This document shows, piece by piece, positions 36,907 through 50,005 of a DNA stretch of 64,000 nt. The notes below the pieces were generated by a model. That model ran no database searches. It was not told the DNA's origin and worked only from the letters and a program-made list of their open reading frames with translations. The translations under genes and the position numbers were made by a program. The first letter of the stretch is position 1; each line of letters begins with the position of its first letter. The stretch comes from Paragonimus skrjabini miyazakii (lineage: Eukaryota; Platyhelminthes; Trematoda; Plagiorchiida; Troglotrematidae): NCBI GenBank assembly GCA_014338405.1, contig JTDE01000264.1:42208-106207 (forward strand), read 5' to 3'.

Positions 36907-36910
36907 TTAC

Positions 36911-39900
36911 ACCAAATTCCAAGGCTGACGTGTATTCACACACATACTGGTTAGCAGTACGCTGTCATTCGGCCTAGTGGCAGCACCCCGCCATAGTGCG
37001 TACACACTATTTCGATAGTCGTTTCTGATCCATCGTCGTCCTGGCGTTGACGCTTGCCATTTAGTTCTCGAACGTGCGCAATATACTACTCAAAAACGAA
37101 GCTGCCTCTTATAAAACAGGATGGTTTGAATCCTAAAATATCAAGAAGCTGTTAGCAGAGGATGTAGCGGAAACAAGTTCATGCCAAATGATTACCCAAC
37201 TAATAAAGTGACCAATAAAATAATTTGTATGTAAATCTACTTAATGAAAATGATAATGTTTATATCAGTCACCATAAAATCAGTAACACAAACATTTGAC
37301 TCGTTTAAGATAGGACGCGTAACAGTAGTTTAAGAAACTTATTCAAATGAAGAGGAATTCTGTAGAGTGTAAACACAATTTAATAATCCTATTTGTGATG
37401 AATTACAACTGATATCCGTGAGCAGTACATCCATTTGTTATAAATTATAAAAGTGTATGAAATTTCCACATGTTCTGTGTGCAGGTTTACTCCAATAATA
37501 CAACAGTTTTAACTGCCAACTTGTGTAGATAGTTTATTCACGCATGAACCACATATCTCTACTGAATTCAAGCGAATTCTCTTGCGCTTTCCAAGTGTAT
37601 GGTTTCAATTTTGTAGCATCAGTTTCAAATTTCATAGTGTTATTCTTGCCACAGTTACAGTATACCGCCGTCAATTTTGTGACTGTGCTGAGTTAGTTAA
37701 TGATAGCTCTTTCGGTTTGTTAGTTCATTATATTATTCTGCATGTATTTATTTCGGCAGAATGAACTGGTAGAGTGAAACGAGAGTGATGGAGCACAAGT
37801 GAATATGTGTCCCACCGCTAATGATTTTCAAGTTGCCGAAGGGAAATTATGATGCGTAATTAATTCTAATGGCGATTCGTTTTCACTTTGTTCCTAGCGG
37901 TTAGTAGAACTGTTACGGTATTAATGCCAGCTGATTTCACCACATGATAACTGGCGCCTCTGTAGTTGTTGAATGGTTTACTGAAACAGTCAACAAATAC
38001 CACTGTAGTTGATCTAAAACAACCAGACACGAAAGCCACCCAGTTCCTTAGTTTGCGTTTTCTCATTCAGTCTTCATTATCATAATGTACAGTATCCAAA
38101 TAACACCAAAGTTAATCGACACATGCTGAGTGGAATAATGTAACCGGCCACTTTTTTCACTGTAATGCAATGAATGGGACTGAGAATAATTTTGTTGTTC
38201 GGTGAGATTACTCGTTAGTAGACAAACAATAAAAGTAAATTATCTCGGCCTAGCAAGTATAGGTGTCAGGTACTGCTACGATGGTCCTTCTCTCTAGAAT
38301 CAACGCTCTTCGATCATAACAGCTTTGTTTATTTTCTTTGAAGTCTATCACTCAAAACACCGATAATGTGAAGGACATCTCATTTACGCAACAAGGGAAC
38401 AACAATCGTAATCTCAAGAAGCTAGGACATGTGGTCAGGTATGTAGTTGTATACACTGTAGTCATGCTATAACGGATTTTGCTCATATCTATGTTCGTAT
38501 ATGCCCGAAGCTAGTTGCCTCGTTGATCATTTAGTTGGAATTATTAACCGAATGGTGAACACGAATAGGCGCAATAAAATCACTTGCCGATGTCCACTTA
38601 TACACACATTAGTAATCTGGTTTCTAAGCCAAACCCTGATTAATAAGTAGTGGGTACTACTTTCTCACCTTAAAAGCTACATAACTCCGGTGTTATTTAT
38701 GTTGTAACGCTGGTTAATAAGACCTCAAGCTATCCCGACTGATTGCAAAAACTCAGCAATGAGGCACAAAAAAGTTCTTTGTGTATTGTCAATAGGGCAT
38801 TATATATGAAATCAACACAGCATTCATTGGCTTCATTGGCTTCGCTTCAGTAGCTTGGTTTTGGCTTTGACCGACGACTGTGTTGGTCACCCCATGACAT
38901 GTTCCAGGGTTGTTGTTCGGTCCATGCATATGTCCTGTCTGGTGCACTTGTTTGACCTTTCGGTGAGCGACCTGATGCGCGTCGCAACTGAGATCATTTT
39001 GTCTCGAGCCATTCGTGACAATTTATCATCTAAACGAACCTACAGAAGTGAAGCAGCAATCCGTTTCTAGAGTGCACGACGGAGAATATTAAAACCACAA
39101 AAAACGGATTTCCCGTTCTGCAAATTGAATAAACTTAGAAAGGTAGAAAGCGCTAGCTGATCGATCGATCGCGGACATGTTACAATTCATTCGCGGATAG
39201 AGATTTCAGGCATGGATAAAGAGATAGATGTTGAATACTCAACTACGTAGGGGAAAAACTGAAAGACTAATTCTACTGTTTGCCTTCGCGACCTCACCTG
39301 ACATATTCGCCCATCAGCTGTGCATTGGTACAATTCAATTTTGCTGAACTCACAATGGAACTGGGATACACTGATTTTAGAAACAGTATTGGTTATGTGT
39401 CAAGGTCTCGTGTCATGTACCGTTGTTAGCAAAATGATGAACACAGTGGATAAACGAACCGGAAGTCTAAAAGCATAATTTAGAAAGTGGTTGTGTTGTA
39501 TGACAGGCAGTTTTGTTGTGAGTAGTATACTACTCACAAGTAGTATGTTACCCACAGGCAACGTTCAGGAACAAAAGGGCAAGCTGCGAATGCCAGGAAG
39601 ACGGAGGACAAAGAGAGACTATCGAAATAGTGTGTACGCGCTCGGCAGAAGTTCCAACAAGGCGAATGACAATGATGGATGTGAATGCATAACTAACTTG
39701 CAAATGAGTATACGCGTTTGAGGTTTGATTTTTGACATGACCTATATGGGCGTTTGTGCAATAAACGAATTCTCAGGCCAAGCGTCTTTCGCGGTCACAA
39801 CAGTTGTATAGTGACGAACACAACGTCCATCAAATCGCATTTTATTTTATGAGGGCCAATGTTGAAGTCTGGAAGTGAAAGGTTATTTACTTTATGCGGA

Positions 39901-42900
39901 TACGGTTAGTACAAAGGTCACTTCACTATGATCTCATGTGGTTAAGTTAATGTTGAGAAATCGTCGTCGTTACTCACTGAATTTGATGCAATTCGAATAA
40001 CCCTAATGGAATTCAACAAATGTAGGTGAAAAATCAAGACGCAACAAAAACAGACATTAATATTAGAAGAAAAAACCACGTTACCTGACGCTAACGGTAG
40101 ACAGATAGATAAAATGAAAAGCATAATTTAAATAGACTTGAAGAAATACCGTGAATTATACAAGGAAGTTTCGTCTTTGCAATAAATTTACTGTAAATTG
40201 CATCGCATTCAGACAAGGACATGCTTTGAACGCACTAATATGATGAAGGATTGACAGACGAACAGCAAGACATCCATTTTAGGATATATTTGATCCGAAT
40301 GATGTTACCTTTCTTCATTGTCTAAACTCCTGCTTATTCGACGATAAGTAAAATTCCGATTTGGATCTTGAAGTACTTCTTCCAAATTGGCTTGATCATG
40401 GTTTTCCCTTTAAGTTGAATACATCAGTGTAATTATTAGAAATAGTGTACTGTTGCTGTGCGTTACGCGGTTCAAGTCAAGGAATTCGTTTTACTGATAG
40501 GTTTCTCTTGGAATGGGGGTGTTTTTGCACTTCAGAGGGAGGGAGACTATTCACATTGTGATAGTTAAAAGCTGTCAGTGTCAGCTATGGAGGGGTTTGT
40601 TATATCTTATCCAAATCTGATTCTAGAAGACAACTAGTCCAACGTTGCTGTTGAAAAATTGATTTGTTAAAACCTTTGAATCATATATTCATAGTTTGTT
40701 TCATATCTCATTAAACTGTGATGGCCGTCAAAATTGTGCTGTCAACTGATTCTTAGTAAGAAGATTTGAGCACTAGTATATCCAGAGAAGTCATCGTTAT
40801 CATATAGATCACTCGTTGCTTGTTTCGCCTAGGGAAATATGCCCTGTTTTTGAATATGGCAACTCATTTCAGATAAGGGATATTCGATTTATTGAGGACA
40901 AACGACTGATATTTTTGCGGTCAGTTTGACAGTAATGTGCCTATTTGACTGGCTTCTCTGTACAGACATCTAGCACATAAATCTGGACTGTGATTGGGCT
41001 CAGGTTTACATTCAACACAAGTAGCCTAGTCATTGGCCAGTTCATACTGAACCATACTGACAAATTTCCCTATGTTTCTTTCAACTGATTAGTCTTTTCA
41101 GAATGAGGAAGAGAATTATCGCTGTCGTGCAAACTGAAGTCAGTTGACCAAATTTTGTTTCGTTTTTTTGCTGGGTATGTTAGTCATATGTAATTGAGAT
41201 GAGCGATCGTACCATACTACTCACACCACTGTTATTCAGTAGTGGGGCCTAGAACGTACATTTTGACATTGAAGTAGCCGCAGGAAAATTACAAGAAGAA
41301 ACATCGGGATGCAGCATCGCATAAAATGGTTCTTGATACGTAAAGGAACGCAAAGAAACTGAGCATTGTCGTCTGCGACAACCGTGACATTCTAGGCCCA
41401 GTACCGTACGCAGATGAGTCTTTTTGTTTGTTGTCTTGTTGAAACGCGTAACCCACTTGCTGCTTTCCTGAATGAATAACCTTGGCTCACAACACCTAAT
41501 TTGCTATATTCAGAGGATCTAATGGCTGCGACACTCGTGGACTGTGAGTACAGTCTAAGCCTCAGTTCTCACCTGACAGAACAGCAAGACAATCTTGGAT
41601 TCCATACCTCTAGTTGACACCGGTGAATAGAGAAAAATAATTGTTTACAAAGCAGGCGTTATTGGCTAACTGGTCAAATATAGAATATAGGATGCGGTTG
41701 GGGAAACTTCTGAACAAATATGTTAAAATGTTAATTACGTAGAGACATCATCTAAGCATAAACAGACATAGACCAAGGCGATGTCTGATGTTTGTTTAAG
41801 TCAGTCCTATTTATTGACGGTTTGGTCTCATAGCAAGACCAACAACTGTCGGTATAATTCCAGAATTGGTGCCTTTGATCTCTTTTAAATTCGTGGATTT
41901 TTGACGGTGTCACGACCGATGCTTCCGTAGTAGTTCATGCAATGGTTACAGTCAATGGTGTTATACCAATCTTTCCTGAGATTTAAGTGATTGTGATATA
42001 TAGACGACTTCAACTGGAGTAGCATGGTTTTAACACACATCAACTCAGCCAGTTCTTAGTTAGAAGGGAATAAGTTTTTGATTCAGCGCATATAATATTG
42101 GCGTGTCAGTAGGCCGCCTTATGTGGATACAAAAATTACTCTCCCCTATTTGACACATTTTACACACAAAGTATGCTGGAAACCTTCGGAAGAATTGCAT
42201 TTATATGTAATCACGGCTGAATTTCTATGGATTCTCAGACTTTATACCGAGATATCTTGTAGCGTTTTATACTCTATTTTCTACTTCATAATTTTTGTTG
42301 TTGCTCATGCCTTTTCATCTTCTTCAACCTCACATGTACACATGATGTGAACGAGGTTCATCGATCCGCGGAGTAATCAATAATTTCCAAAAATTACACT
42401 TCCGAGTTCGCGAGTTCTGCGTTTTGTCTGCGTTCACGGTCGGTGGCGTACAAGTCTTTGGGAGATTTAGAATTCAACGGAATTAATCATTTAGTTCGGC
42501 AAATTTATTTATCTGTCGTTGGAATCATCTTGGCCGTGGCATTGAGATTACTTGAGAGATACGTCAGATAGCACTAGTGGAAATCTTCATTTGGTGTAGT
42601 GGAACACTAAACCAACGTATCTCTACGGACTAGTGTGAGTTATTTGTTTACCTTTTCATTATATTTTGACCTCATATTCACACCTGAGTTCCACATACTG
42701 TTTTGATCCACTACAATCTTGAGACCGTTTCCTAGAAAAAGTTATAAACACTTAAAATATGCATTCCTGAATAAGCTTAAACATTTGCAGTCGCCGGAAA
42801 AATGTTTACGGCTATCGATCACACACATAGCCCCTTAAGACGTTAGTGTTTACAGGATGCGCAGTTAAGTCGTCGTGGTTATTAGTAGTGACGAACGTGT

Positions 42901-45035
42901 CGTATCGTTCGAACCGTTGTTCTGACGTTTTACGATTCGTGTGATTAGTTAATAATTTGTTGCACTTCCGGTACACGTGATTGTTTTTTCCACTATAACG
43001 GTAGTATGTCAGTCTGTCACGACAAAACCAGACTCACGAGACCACCTAATTCCTGTCTGTCTGCGTACAGTCTCAGAATGCCAAAAATCTTTGGAAAGTG
43101 GATGGACTAAAATTTGTGCGGGTAACATTTCCCATCATGTGGTCGTCTTTAGACACGTGACAGGTATTTGAGACATTAGGCGAATATTACTGCACAGAAT
43201 CTTACTAGTGTGATTCAAAGTTCATATACGTCCTCTTATGTTTCCTGTGTTAAGTCTAACGAGTTATTCCCTGTTCTCAATAAAGTATACAGTTCCATTT
43301 TGTTCCCTGCTGAATCAATGATGTTAGTATTTATAAATGTGGTGACCATATAAGTAATGATAACATCTCACAAATCAACAAACTGGTAAATTTATTTGCT
43401 ACAATATTTCAAAATTAATATTGTTTCAGTCTCACTGTATAGGTTTGGTTAACCACAATATTTGGTTCATTGAACGTTTCATAAATAATTCATAATTAGT
43501 GAACAAAAATGTGTGGTTAACACCGTCAACAGCATTTGAGCAGATTGGTAAAACACCCATGAAACAGTACTGGTAAACCAACTGACTTGGAACGATTCCT
43601 CATGACTATGTAGATATGATATGCTAACAGATTCAACTTACTAAAATACGGTTGTTCTCACACAGCGCTCTCGTTCTAAATCACACAATAAACGTTTGAA
43701 CAATCTCTACGCTGCTTACTTATCCGTAATCCACACTCCTCAAGGAAACAATGCTTAAAGCGATCACTTTGCTAAGAAACAGTATAAAATCATTAGAAAA
43801 TCTATGGTTAAGAATGGATGTTTCCATTACTTCCAAATGGGTCAACTTTGGAATGTTTGCCAAAACTAATTTTGACTTTTATGTCAAACGGAATAAGCGT
43901 TTCATACGGCTGGCCACATCAGGCAGAAAGCAATGTATTTACACTGAACAAGTGTCCACCTAACTAGTTGAAGTCAGAGAGACAATACAGTTGTTATTAG
44001 GTATACAATCAATCGCTGTTCTACCATCTGTTGCTTAGAAAATTTGCCATACTTTCACCGTAGTCGGTGATCTGACAATTCTTAGCAAGTCATTATGTGG
44101 CAGATTGTCACATTATTTGCTTAGATAAAAGAGTGTTAGCTATAGGGTTGCTTATGAATGACAATATTCTACGTGATATAGACTCTGTCGTGTACGTATG
44201 TGACCAACTTCTTGCGATATATTTTAGTCTTTACAGTTGACGATAGAAATGGACAACTTTTAATATTAGTGTGAATGCATCTGAATAAAAATAAATGGGA
44301 AAACCTGATAGCTTTGACGGATAGGAAACACCTAACCCAGACGAAAAAGGCATTTCGAAATTCGCGTATTTACTGTTGACATAAAATCGGCTCGGCCATA
44401 ATTCAAGCAAATCACTTGTGTATTGGGAGTAGAGGCTTTTCGTTTTTGAGACATCGTTTAAGCGTTAAACACGTAAATGTTGGTTTTGATGAGTGGCATT
44501 ATTTGCAGGTCGTTGTTGGAAATATTAGCGACCAACATTGTCCAGTACAGCTCACGCGTAGTCTATTATTTCGAAACATCAGTTATTAAGCTGCAGGCCT
44601 TGGTTTAACCTATCAGTCCTGCAATTCTCTCATGAAATGCCCATTCAAGTAGCGAGCTAATCGCGTACTTCTGTTGCTTGAAATAATAGAATCAGCCGCG
44701 ATAATGCATGCAACCTGGACTTTTTAATGGCTCTACTTCTAACAAGACAGGCTGAAATAGACCATGCTCATAACGCATACGAATATAACCACCATCTTGA
44801 ATCACTAACCCTTTAACACAGGGCCCACAAACTGGGGTCCGCGAATCATTTGGAATAGCGGAAACGCTGGCAATGATTGAGATGGTCCTTCATGTTTGTA
44901 AAACGGAGATCAAAATATCAGTTCTTCGTTTAGGCGAAAATAGTATATTTATCAGGGCAGAAAGTAGACATATATTGCAATATGTTAACGCTTCATTTAT
45001 TCTCATCAGTCGCGAAAGTAAAACATGCCAGTTAT
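36911..45035. other. long stretch without recognised gene
   Basis: About 8 kb with only short frames, none with a family motif. It includes the palindrome at 39.5 kb and a TTGGCTTCA duplication at about 38,826-38,845. Frames at 38855-39070, 39491-39721, 42123-42350 and 43751-43963 (+) were inspected and not recognised. Confidence 0.5.
39516..39539. repeat. perfect 24-bp palindrome
   Basis: The half-site TTGTGAGTAGTA is followed directly by its exact reverse complement, with no spacer. A related AAGTAGTATG follows a few bases later. Long perfect palindromes without a spacer are rare by chance. It could be a binding site for a dimeric protein or a relic of a mobile element target. Confidence 0.8.
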
Positions 45036-45039
45036 ATAC

Positions 45040-45099
45040 ATCATACAGATAAGGAGAAATAGGGGCTAGACACGCCTACAAGCACATCAAGTATTATGT
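45040..45099. repeat. left arm of 60-bp inverted repeat
   Basis: It pairs with 45457-45516 with 7 mismatches and no gap. The central part, CACGCCTACAAGCACA, is identical in both arms once one is reversed. Confidence 0.9.
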
Positions 45100-45456
45100 A
45101 ATCCCGGTCATAGGTCGTGTTGTGTACCAGTTCATTTGCAGTTGCAGTGACGTTTACATAGGCAGAACAGATCGACAACTATCACAACGAGTCGCCGAAC
45201 AAACCCCGAAGTAGTTGAAACAACAGATGAGGCACCAGCTTCAATCCCGTGCTCGAAATTCATCGTCATCGATTACTAAACACGTCATGACAACAGGTAA
45301 CCAAGTTGACCCAGTAAACTCATGCAAGATACTGTTGTGCAATACAAACCCGAAGCTATTAGCTTTCTGTTGAGCGATGCTCATCCGAACTTACCAGCCA
45401 ACGTTGTGTGCACAAAAGTGGTTGAGGCACCCTATCGGGTTGCCAAGATCGTGACT

Positions 45457-45516
45457 ACATAATACTTGGTGTGCTTGTAGGCGTGTCCAGTCCCTATTTG
45501 TTCCCATCTGTATGAT
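45457..45516. repeat. right arm of 60-bp inverted repeat
   Basis: Reverse complement of 45040-45099 with 7 mismatches. It starts 10-20 bases after the end of the GIY-YIG-like frame. Confidence 0.9.
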
Positions 45517-46029
45517 TTTGCAAGTGGCTAAAGGAAACTCAGGATTTCAGACACTTTTATCACTTTCTCCCAGAAGATCACATATTTCACGATTTCTTAC
45601 ACTTCCAGGACTCTACAATGTTTGATATTTCCCTGAGGTCACTACGGCACAAATTGACACAGTGATTGACTCAACAGCTATGACCAATAGTAAAAAAGAT
45701 GAGCTGAAGAATTGCAAGAAATAGTTTTATATGATGGACTTGCTGGACAGATTGCATTGCATCACTAATCCCTTGGAGATGGCCTAGTTGTTGATGAGTG
45801 TAGTTTGTAGATGCAGACGACTGATGAAATCTGACAGTACATCAGCCGAACTTATTTGACCATGGTGATTATCAACATCCAAGTTAGAACGCCTTTTGCA
45901 ATTCCCCGCCGTCAGTGTTCTTTTCTAAGTATCGGGAAACTGCTATATGCTTACTGATGTGTCTGTCATAATCAACAGCTGCTTGATTATTTTTAGTCAC
46001 ATTTGAGGCGGACAACGGACACTGCCATC

Positions 46030-46525
46030 AGTCAACCACACCTCTACCGACGTTGCGTCAACGATACCCTATAAGTCAACCGTGTCAAAGTGATGGCAAT
46101 ATTCATAGTTGATTTGCTGAACCAGGTGATTTGCGAAATCGCCTTTATCACTAAACACGAACATACGGATACACTGGAGTTTCTAGATATTCACATACAA
46201 CGTCCATACAGTTGATCTATGCTGCAGTCTGCTAACTCAAAACAAAATTAACCATAACACTACCGGAATTTTTATAGTTTAGTGTTGTTTGGCCATAACT
46301 GTGATCTAAGTGAGACGTCTGCTCTACTCTGCTGGATGAATCTGTTCGAGAATAACATCAACCAAGAGGATGTCGTTGTTGTAACCTACGTTTCAGCAAA
46401 ATGGCTACAAGTTACCATTTGTTGGGTAATCTAATTAACGAAATTCAGTTACCGCGATGATTATAATTCTTCCAAGCATGGATTTCCATCTTCATATGCC
46501 ATACAAGGGTGATGACACCGTATTT
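46030..46525 (+). mobile_element. Penelope-like reverse transcriptase remnant
   Basis: From 46042 the plus frame reads LYRRCVNDTL, at the place of the family's catalytic Y..RYVDDT; the first catalytic Asp is Asn, so activity is lost. After a TAA the frame goes on with EIAFITKHEHTDTLEFLDIH, matching the I.FT.E.E....FLD..I motif that follows. At about 46,498 MPYKGDDTVFHLKT matches the LP(Y/F)KGD linker between reverse transcriptase and GIY-YIG. This gives the order expected in Penelope-like elements, but no GIY-YIG follows; the nearest lies upstream. It is a decayed copy. Confidence 0.65.
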
Positions 46526-46599
46526 CATTTGAAAACGCATCCCACGAAAGCTATGGGGTGCATTTTCTACGTGATGATGATGTTCATCATCGCTACCTA

Positions 46600-47760
46600 A
46601 CCACCTACACCCCAACTGTTAACTCTGCTAGTGCCCAGTGTCAACTTTTACGTTCTCAGCGGAGTGTCAAATGAAATTGAATGCGGAAAGTAGTGCGGTT
46701 AAAACGTGCATACCATTTTTAATCCACAAAACGGTCATAAGTATAACAGTGGCTCAACCAGCCTAGAACGAATTAGCACTTTACGAATACCAAAGTTATC
46801 CTCATCTCATCATTCCTCACGTTTGTCAAGGACCTGTATTAAACTTTTTCAAAAACTTTCGCTCGACCATTTAAACTTTAACTGTAAGCAAAGCCACGGA
46901 GACGCTCAAAAAATGTGTTGAACGTAGTTAGGTGACTCGATTCTTCACCCGACATTAGCTACCATTACGCATAAGATGTCAGTTTCGCAAAAAAGCTGGC
47001 TTGGTTCAATTCGGACAAAATATCGTCCGAAGTCGTCAACGTGTACTTATCCATGCAGAGTACAACGATCAACAGCCTGGTGCAGGTGCATACGAGAATA
47101 TCATAGCATTTTTTACGTTACTTCTCTTTGGCTTACTAAATTATTGAGTTAATCTACTGGTGTCACTACTATCAGTTCCAGTAAACGGTTTGATTGATTG
47201 TTAAGGTCTTCTCAGGTGGTCAACGAAACTCCCGTAAATGGTAACACAATTGGTGCAACATACTTGGAAACAGACAGACTAAAATTAACTAGCGTACAAC
47301 TCAAAACGGAATGAAACATAGGGAACTACTAATCAGACAGCGGAGACTTTGCTAACATATGAATAAAACGGTCATAATGGAAAGCCACGTAATCCATCGT
47401 TTGAATGTCAGTCAACCCAAACACCGGTGTCAGATCGCCTTTTGCGGCGAAAAAGCCAATAATATATGTGATTTCCCTGACTCCGGATTATTGATCAGCA
47501 CACTTGGTTTTTCCCGCAACTGCGTCTTTGTTGCATTTTATATTCATAGTTGGATATCAAAAGGCCCTAAGAATGAAGCTTGAAGATAGCCTACTGGTAT
47601 AACCTTTTCAGGTGTACCAAAATCTACCTGACATTGCCGTCGTTTGTATTCATCAGGAAGCTCGGTCTAATTCCGTTTTGGTCCAGGTGCTACTTGAACA
47701 TCATTAAATAACTGTTGGAACTCTGCTCCCTGCTCACTCTGATGAACGATGACTTGCGTT
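46600..47760. other. no recognised gene
   Basis: Short frames (46706-46921, 47359-47583) without motifs. A hairpin (GATGATGA-TGT-TCATCATC) lies near 46,574-46,592. Confidence 0.45.
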
Positions 47761-47762
47761 GC

Positions 47763-48206
47763 TTAGTAAAATGACTTTTTCCCGACATTTCGTGCAAGCT
47801 TTTCAGAAGGCGGAATAGTTCTATTTCTGTTGTTCATTTTTACCACTGCAAAAGCGACTGAGTTGCATTGTGAACGTCCCTCGTGGTTAGCCAGTCGCGT
47901 TGAACTCTGTTCCGCCTCCCCGTTAAGGTAATCCATCTTTCGCTCTAAGGCGGCTTTGCTGTCGGGAATGTCAATGCATTGACCGATCGTTAATTGCCTC
48001 ACCTTCAGCAGTATCGTAATCACTATAGCGGCCTGATCGCCAAAACTCACTCGATCGCTTACGAGATTGTCCTCCACACATTTTAAAAAACTGCAAGCTC
48101 TGAGCAGCTCCTTAAGAGCCGTTGCATACTGTTCGATAGGTTTTATCTGATGACATTGCTTTTTTGAAAAACTGGCAACGCTAAAAGATCTCATTCGTCT
48201 AGCCAA
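47763..48206 (-). pseudogene. gag-like fragment of an LTR retrotransposon
   Basis: A 147-codon minus frame resembles the end of Ty3-type gag: SFSKKQCHQIKPIEQYATAL (family: F....Q...E....Y...L), KELLRACSF..CVEDNLVSDR (family: L..L...C.F......L.DR.), and LKVRQLTIGQCIDIPDSKAA (family: L....LTL..A..IA...E.A). Its Cys-poor end lies where zinc knuckles would be, but they are not intact. Gag forms the virus-like particle shell in this family. There is no pol next to it. It may be a solo fragment or belong to the same family as the element at 33.5-36.9 kb. Confidence 0.5.
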
Positions 48207-48209
48207 GAA

Positions 48210-50000
48210 AGTATTTTCCGAATTTATTGATCACTGTATTCCGACAGTTCTTACCTTCATCATAAATGAAAGTCAAATTCACCAAGATCTATCTATCTCT
48301 GACTTCAGCGCCGTGTGGGAACATTGCCAGTTAATATTATTTCGACCCACCAGACAAATTACTTGACATAACAAAGCAGTCAGACTTCAACTTCCACCTA
48401 TGCAATGCTTGGGACAATCAGTTACTGTACGTCAGGTCTCAGTGAGAGCAATTACAACCGTACCTGATGACTCGTCTTGGAATCGATTTGCAGGCTCCCT
48501 TGTCTCCTCTGGTACCCTGTCAGGTATTTAGCTAACGTGTCGAGAAACCGGAACAACAGTGATGTGGGCGACACTGAACAATCCAAAAATGTTTACATTA
48601 ACTAATACAATTAGGCAAAAATCGAGTCACTTTTTGACCGGCCCGTTCATTGTTACGTTCCATTATCTCGATTGAGGTAATCCGAATGTTTAAATCCGAC
48701 GCCTATCCAGACGAGTTTTCTCACAAACAAATCTAGCTGCTGAACGTTGTTTTTGACTAGCTGGCACCAGTCGGCCACAATTCAGTGACAGTAACTTGTG
48801 CGTGAGCTCTGATTTGCCCGAAGTTTTTAGTAAGGATACGGCTCCATCCATACTCGTTACAGATAAGAGACAAAATAAGATCAGTTTGCATCCAGTATGG
48901 AAATAATTGAGCTATGACTGAGCGAAGCTTTTGTGTGATTTGATAATTTCAGACGCTGATGAAAAATGGTCATTTTCCACCCTCGGCGAACAGGTCATTT
49001 GCGTTGAAGAATTGTGGCGTCTTATCGCTCAGAGTAGCAATACTTCTAGTTAATGAGTTAGTAAATATATAAAGAAGGGGCGATCGATGGAAGCGTCTTT
49101 AAGCTGAGTACCGTTGATAGACAAATTTAACATTGAGTCACCTATGAGTGGTACTCGAAAGAGTGAGTGAGAAGTCATATCCACTTTAACAGGTTTGATG
49201 AAATTACTCAGCGTGGTGGCGAAAAAACTCAGCATATTGCATTTCATCAAGCTAACTAGTTTGCTTTCGGTTGCATTTCATGTACATAAGACTATCACTA
49301 TGCTGACATACTGCCCGGATAAACGTTTTGAACTCAGTAAGTAAGCACAACTCAACTGGGGTTTCTGTTGTACTGAATGCTCTAATAATTTCAGCAGACG
49401 AACCTAGATTTGTGGATAATTGGATTAAATTAGAGACATATGATTTAAACAGTTTCCAGTATTAACCAGCAGAAGTTGGTTGTGAAAGTATCTCTCAGAC
49501 GTGACGCGATAGTTGATTCATCGTCCACTGAAACCAGTTTAGACCTGCTGTGATGAAAACGTCTGGAACTGTAACACATAGCAACGGAAGACACACCGAG
49601 ACATTGAAGAGATGAAAGTATTGATGAACTATAATGAATCTGTATTCAGTAGCCAGATCCGAAAAATCATAGCTTTACCACAGCAATTTTAGTAGCCGGC
49701 TAACAACACCCCAGTGTCATCGCACGAGCGTAGTCTTTTGTTCAAACTCGATAGGAGCAAATCAACGCATTACGCAGGCACCACTGAAGAAGTAATTAAC
49801 AGGTATGTCAGTTGTGTAAAAGCGCACTATGCTAGTATTTCTTCACATTATGAGTAGGTCCCCAAAGTAGTCATACTTGACCATACTGAAAGAGGTCGCT
49901 GTGTTGGGAAATATAATTGCGGAACGGTGGGGAGATTGGTCATTCCGTCATCCTATCCACGACATCCGAATGATTAGCCGACCCTCAAAACCTGCCGATA
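48210..50000. other. no recognised gene
   Basis: Anonymous DNA. A plus frame at about 48.79-48.84 kb (SSDLPEVFSKD) faintly resembles the spacer before a Ty3 reverse transcriptase, but no palm motif follows. The frame 49050-49250 (-) is unrecognised. Confidence 0.4.
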
Positions 50001-50005
50001 AATAA

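Larger units (their letters stand above)
33490..36910 (-). mobile_element. decayed Ty3/gypsy LTR retrotransposon
   Basis: The minus strand carries, from high to low coordinate, a possible gag end (36.9-36.6 kb), aspartic protease (36.3-35.9), reverse transcriptase (35.8-35.1), RNase H/tether (34.9-34.5) and integrase with zinc domain, core and C-terminal part (34.3-33.5). The order protease-RT-RNase H-integrase defines the Ty3/gypsy group. The GC content is visibly higher than in the flanks. Frameshifts and stops separate the domains. LTRs were not recognised, so the limits are those of the recognisable coding part. Confidence 0.85.
45040..45516 (+). mobile_element. Penelope-like GIY-YIG fragment bounded by 60-bp inverted repeats
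   Basis: The plus frame from about 45,115 reads VVYQFICSCSDVYIGRTDRQ, the GIY-YIG nuclease core of Penelope-like elements with its Cys motif, then a HVMTTGNQVDP helix segment and a TYQPTLCAQKWL end, matching the family pattern H...TGH.VD and P.LC.QK. In-frame stops at about 45,213 and 45,375 show it is dead. The fragment is flanked exactly by inverted repeats, 45040-45099 and 45457-45516 (53 of 60 positions pair). The unit therefore looks like a mobile or hairpin-forming cassette of about 480 bp. Confidence 0.7.

Noticed and set aside
42592..42640. A-box-like TTTGGTGTAGTGGAACAC
   Set aside because: No B-box follows at the expected distance.
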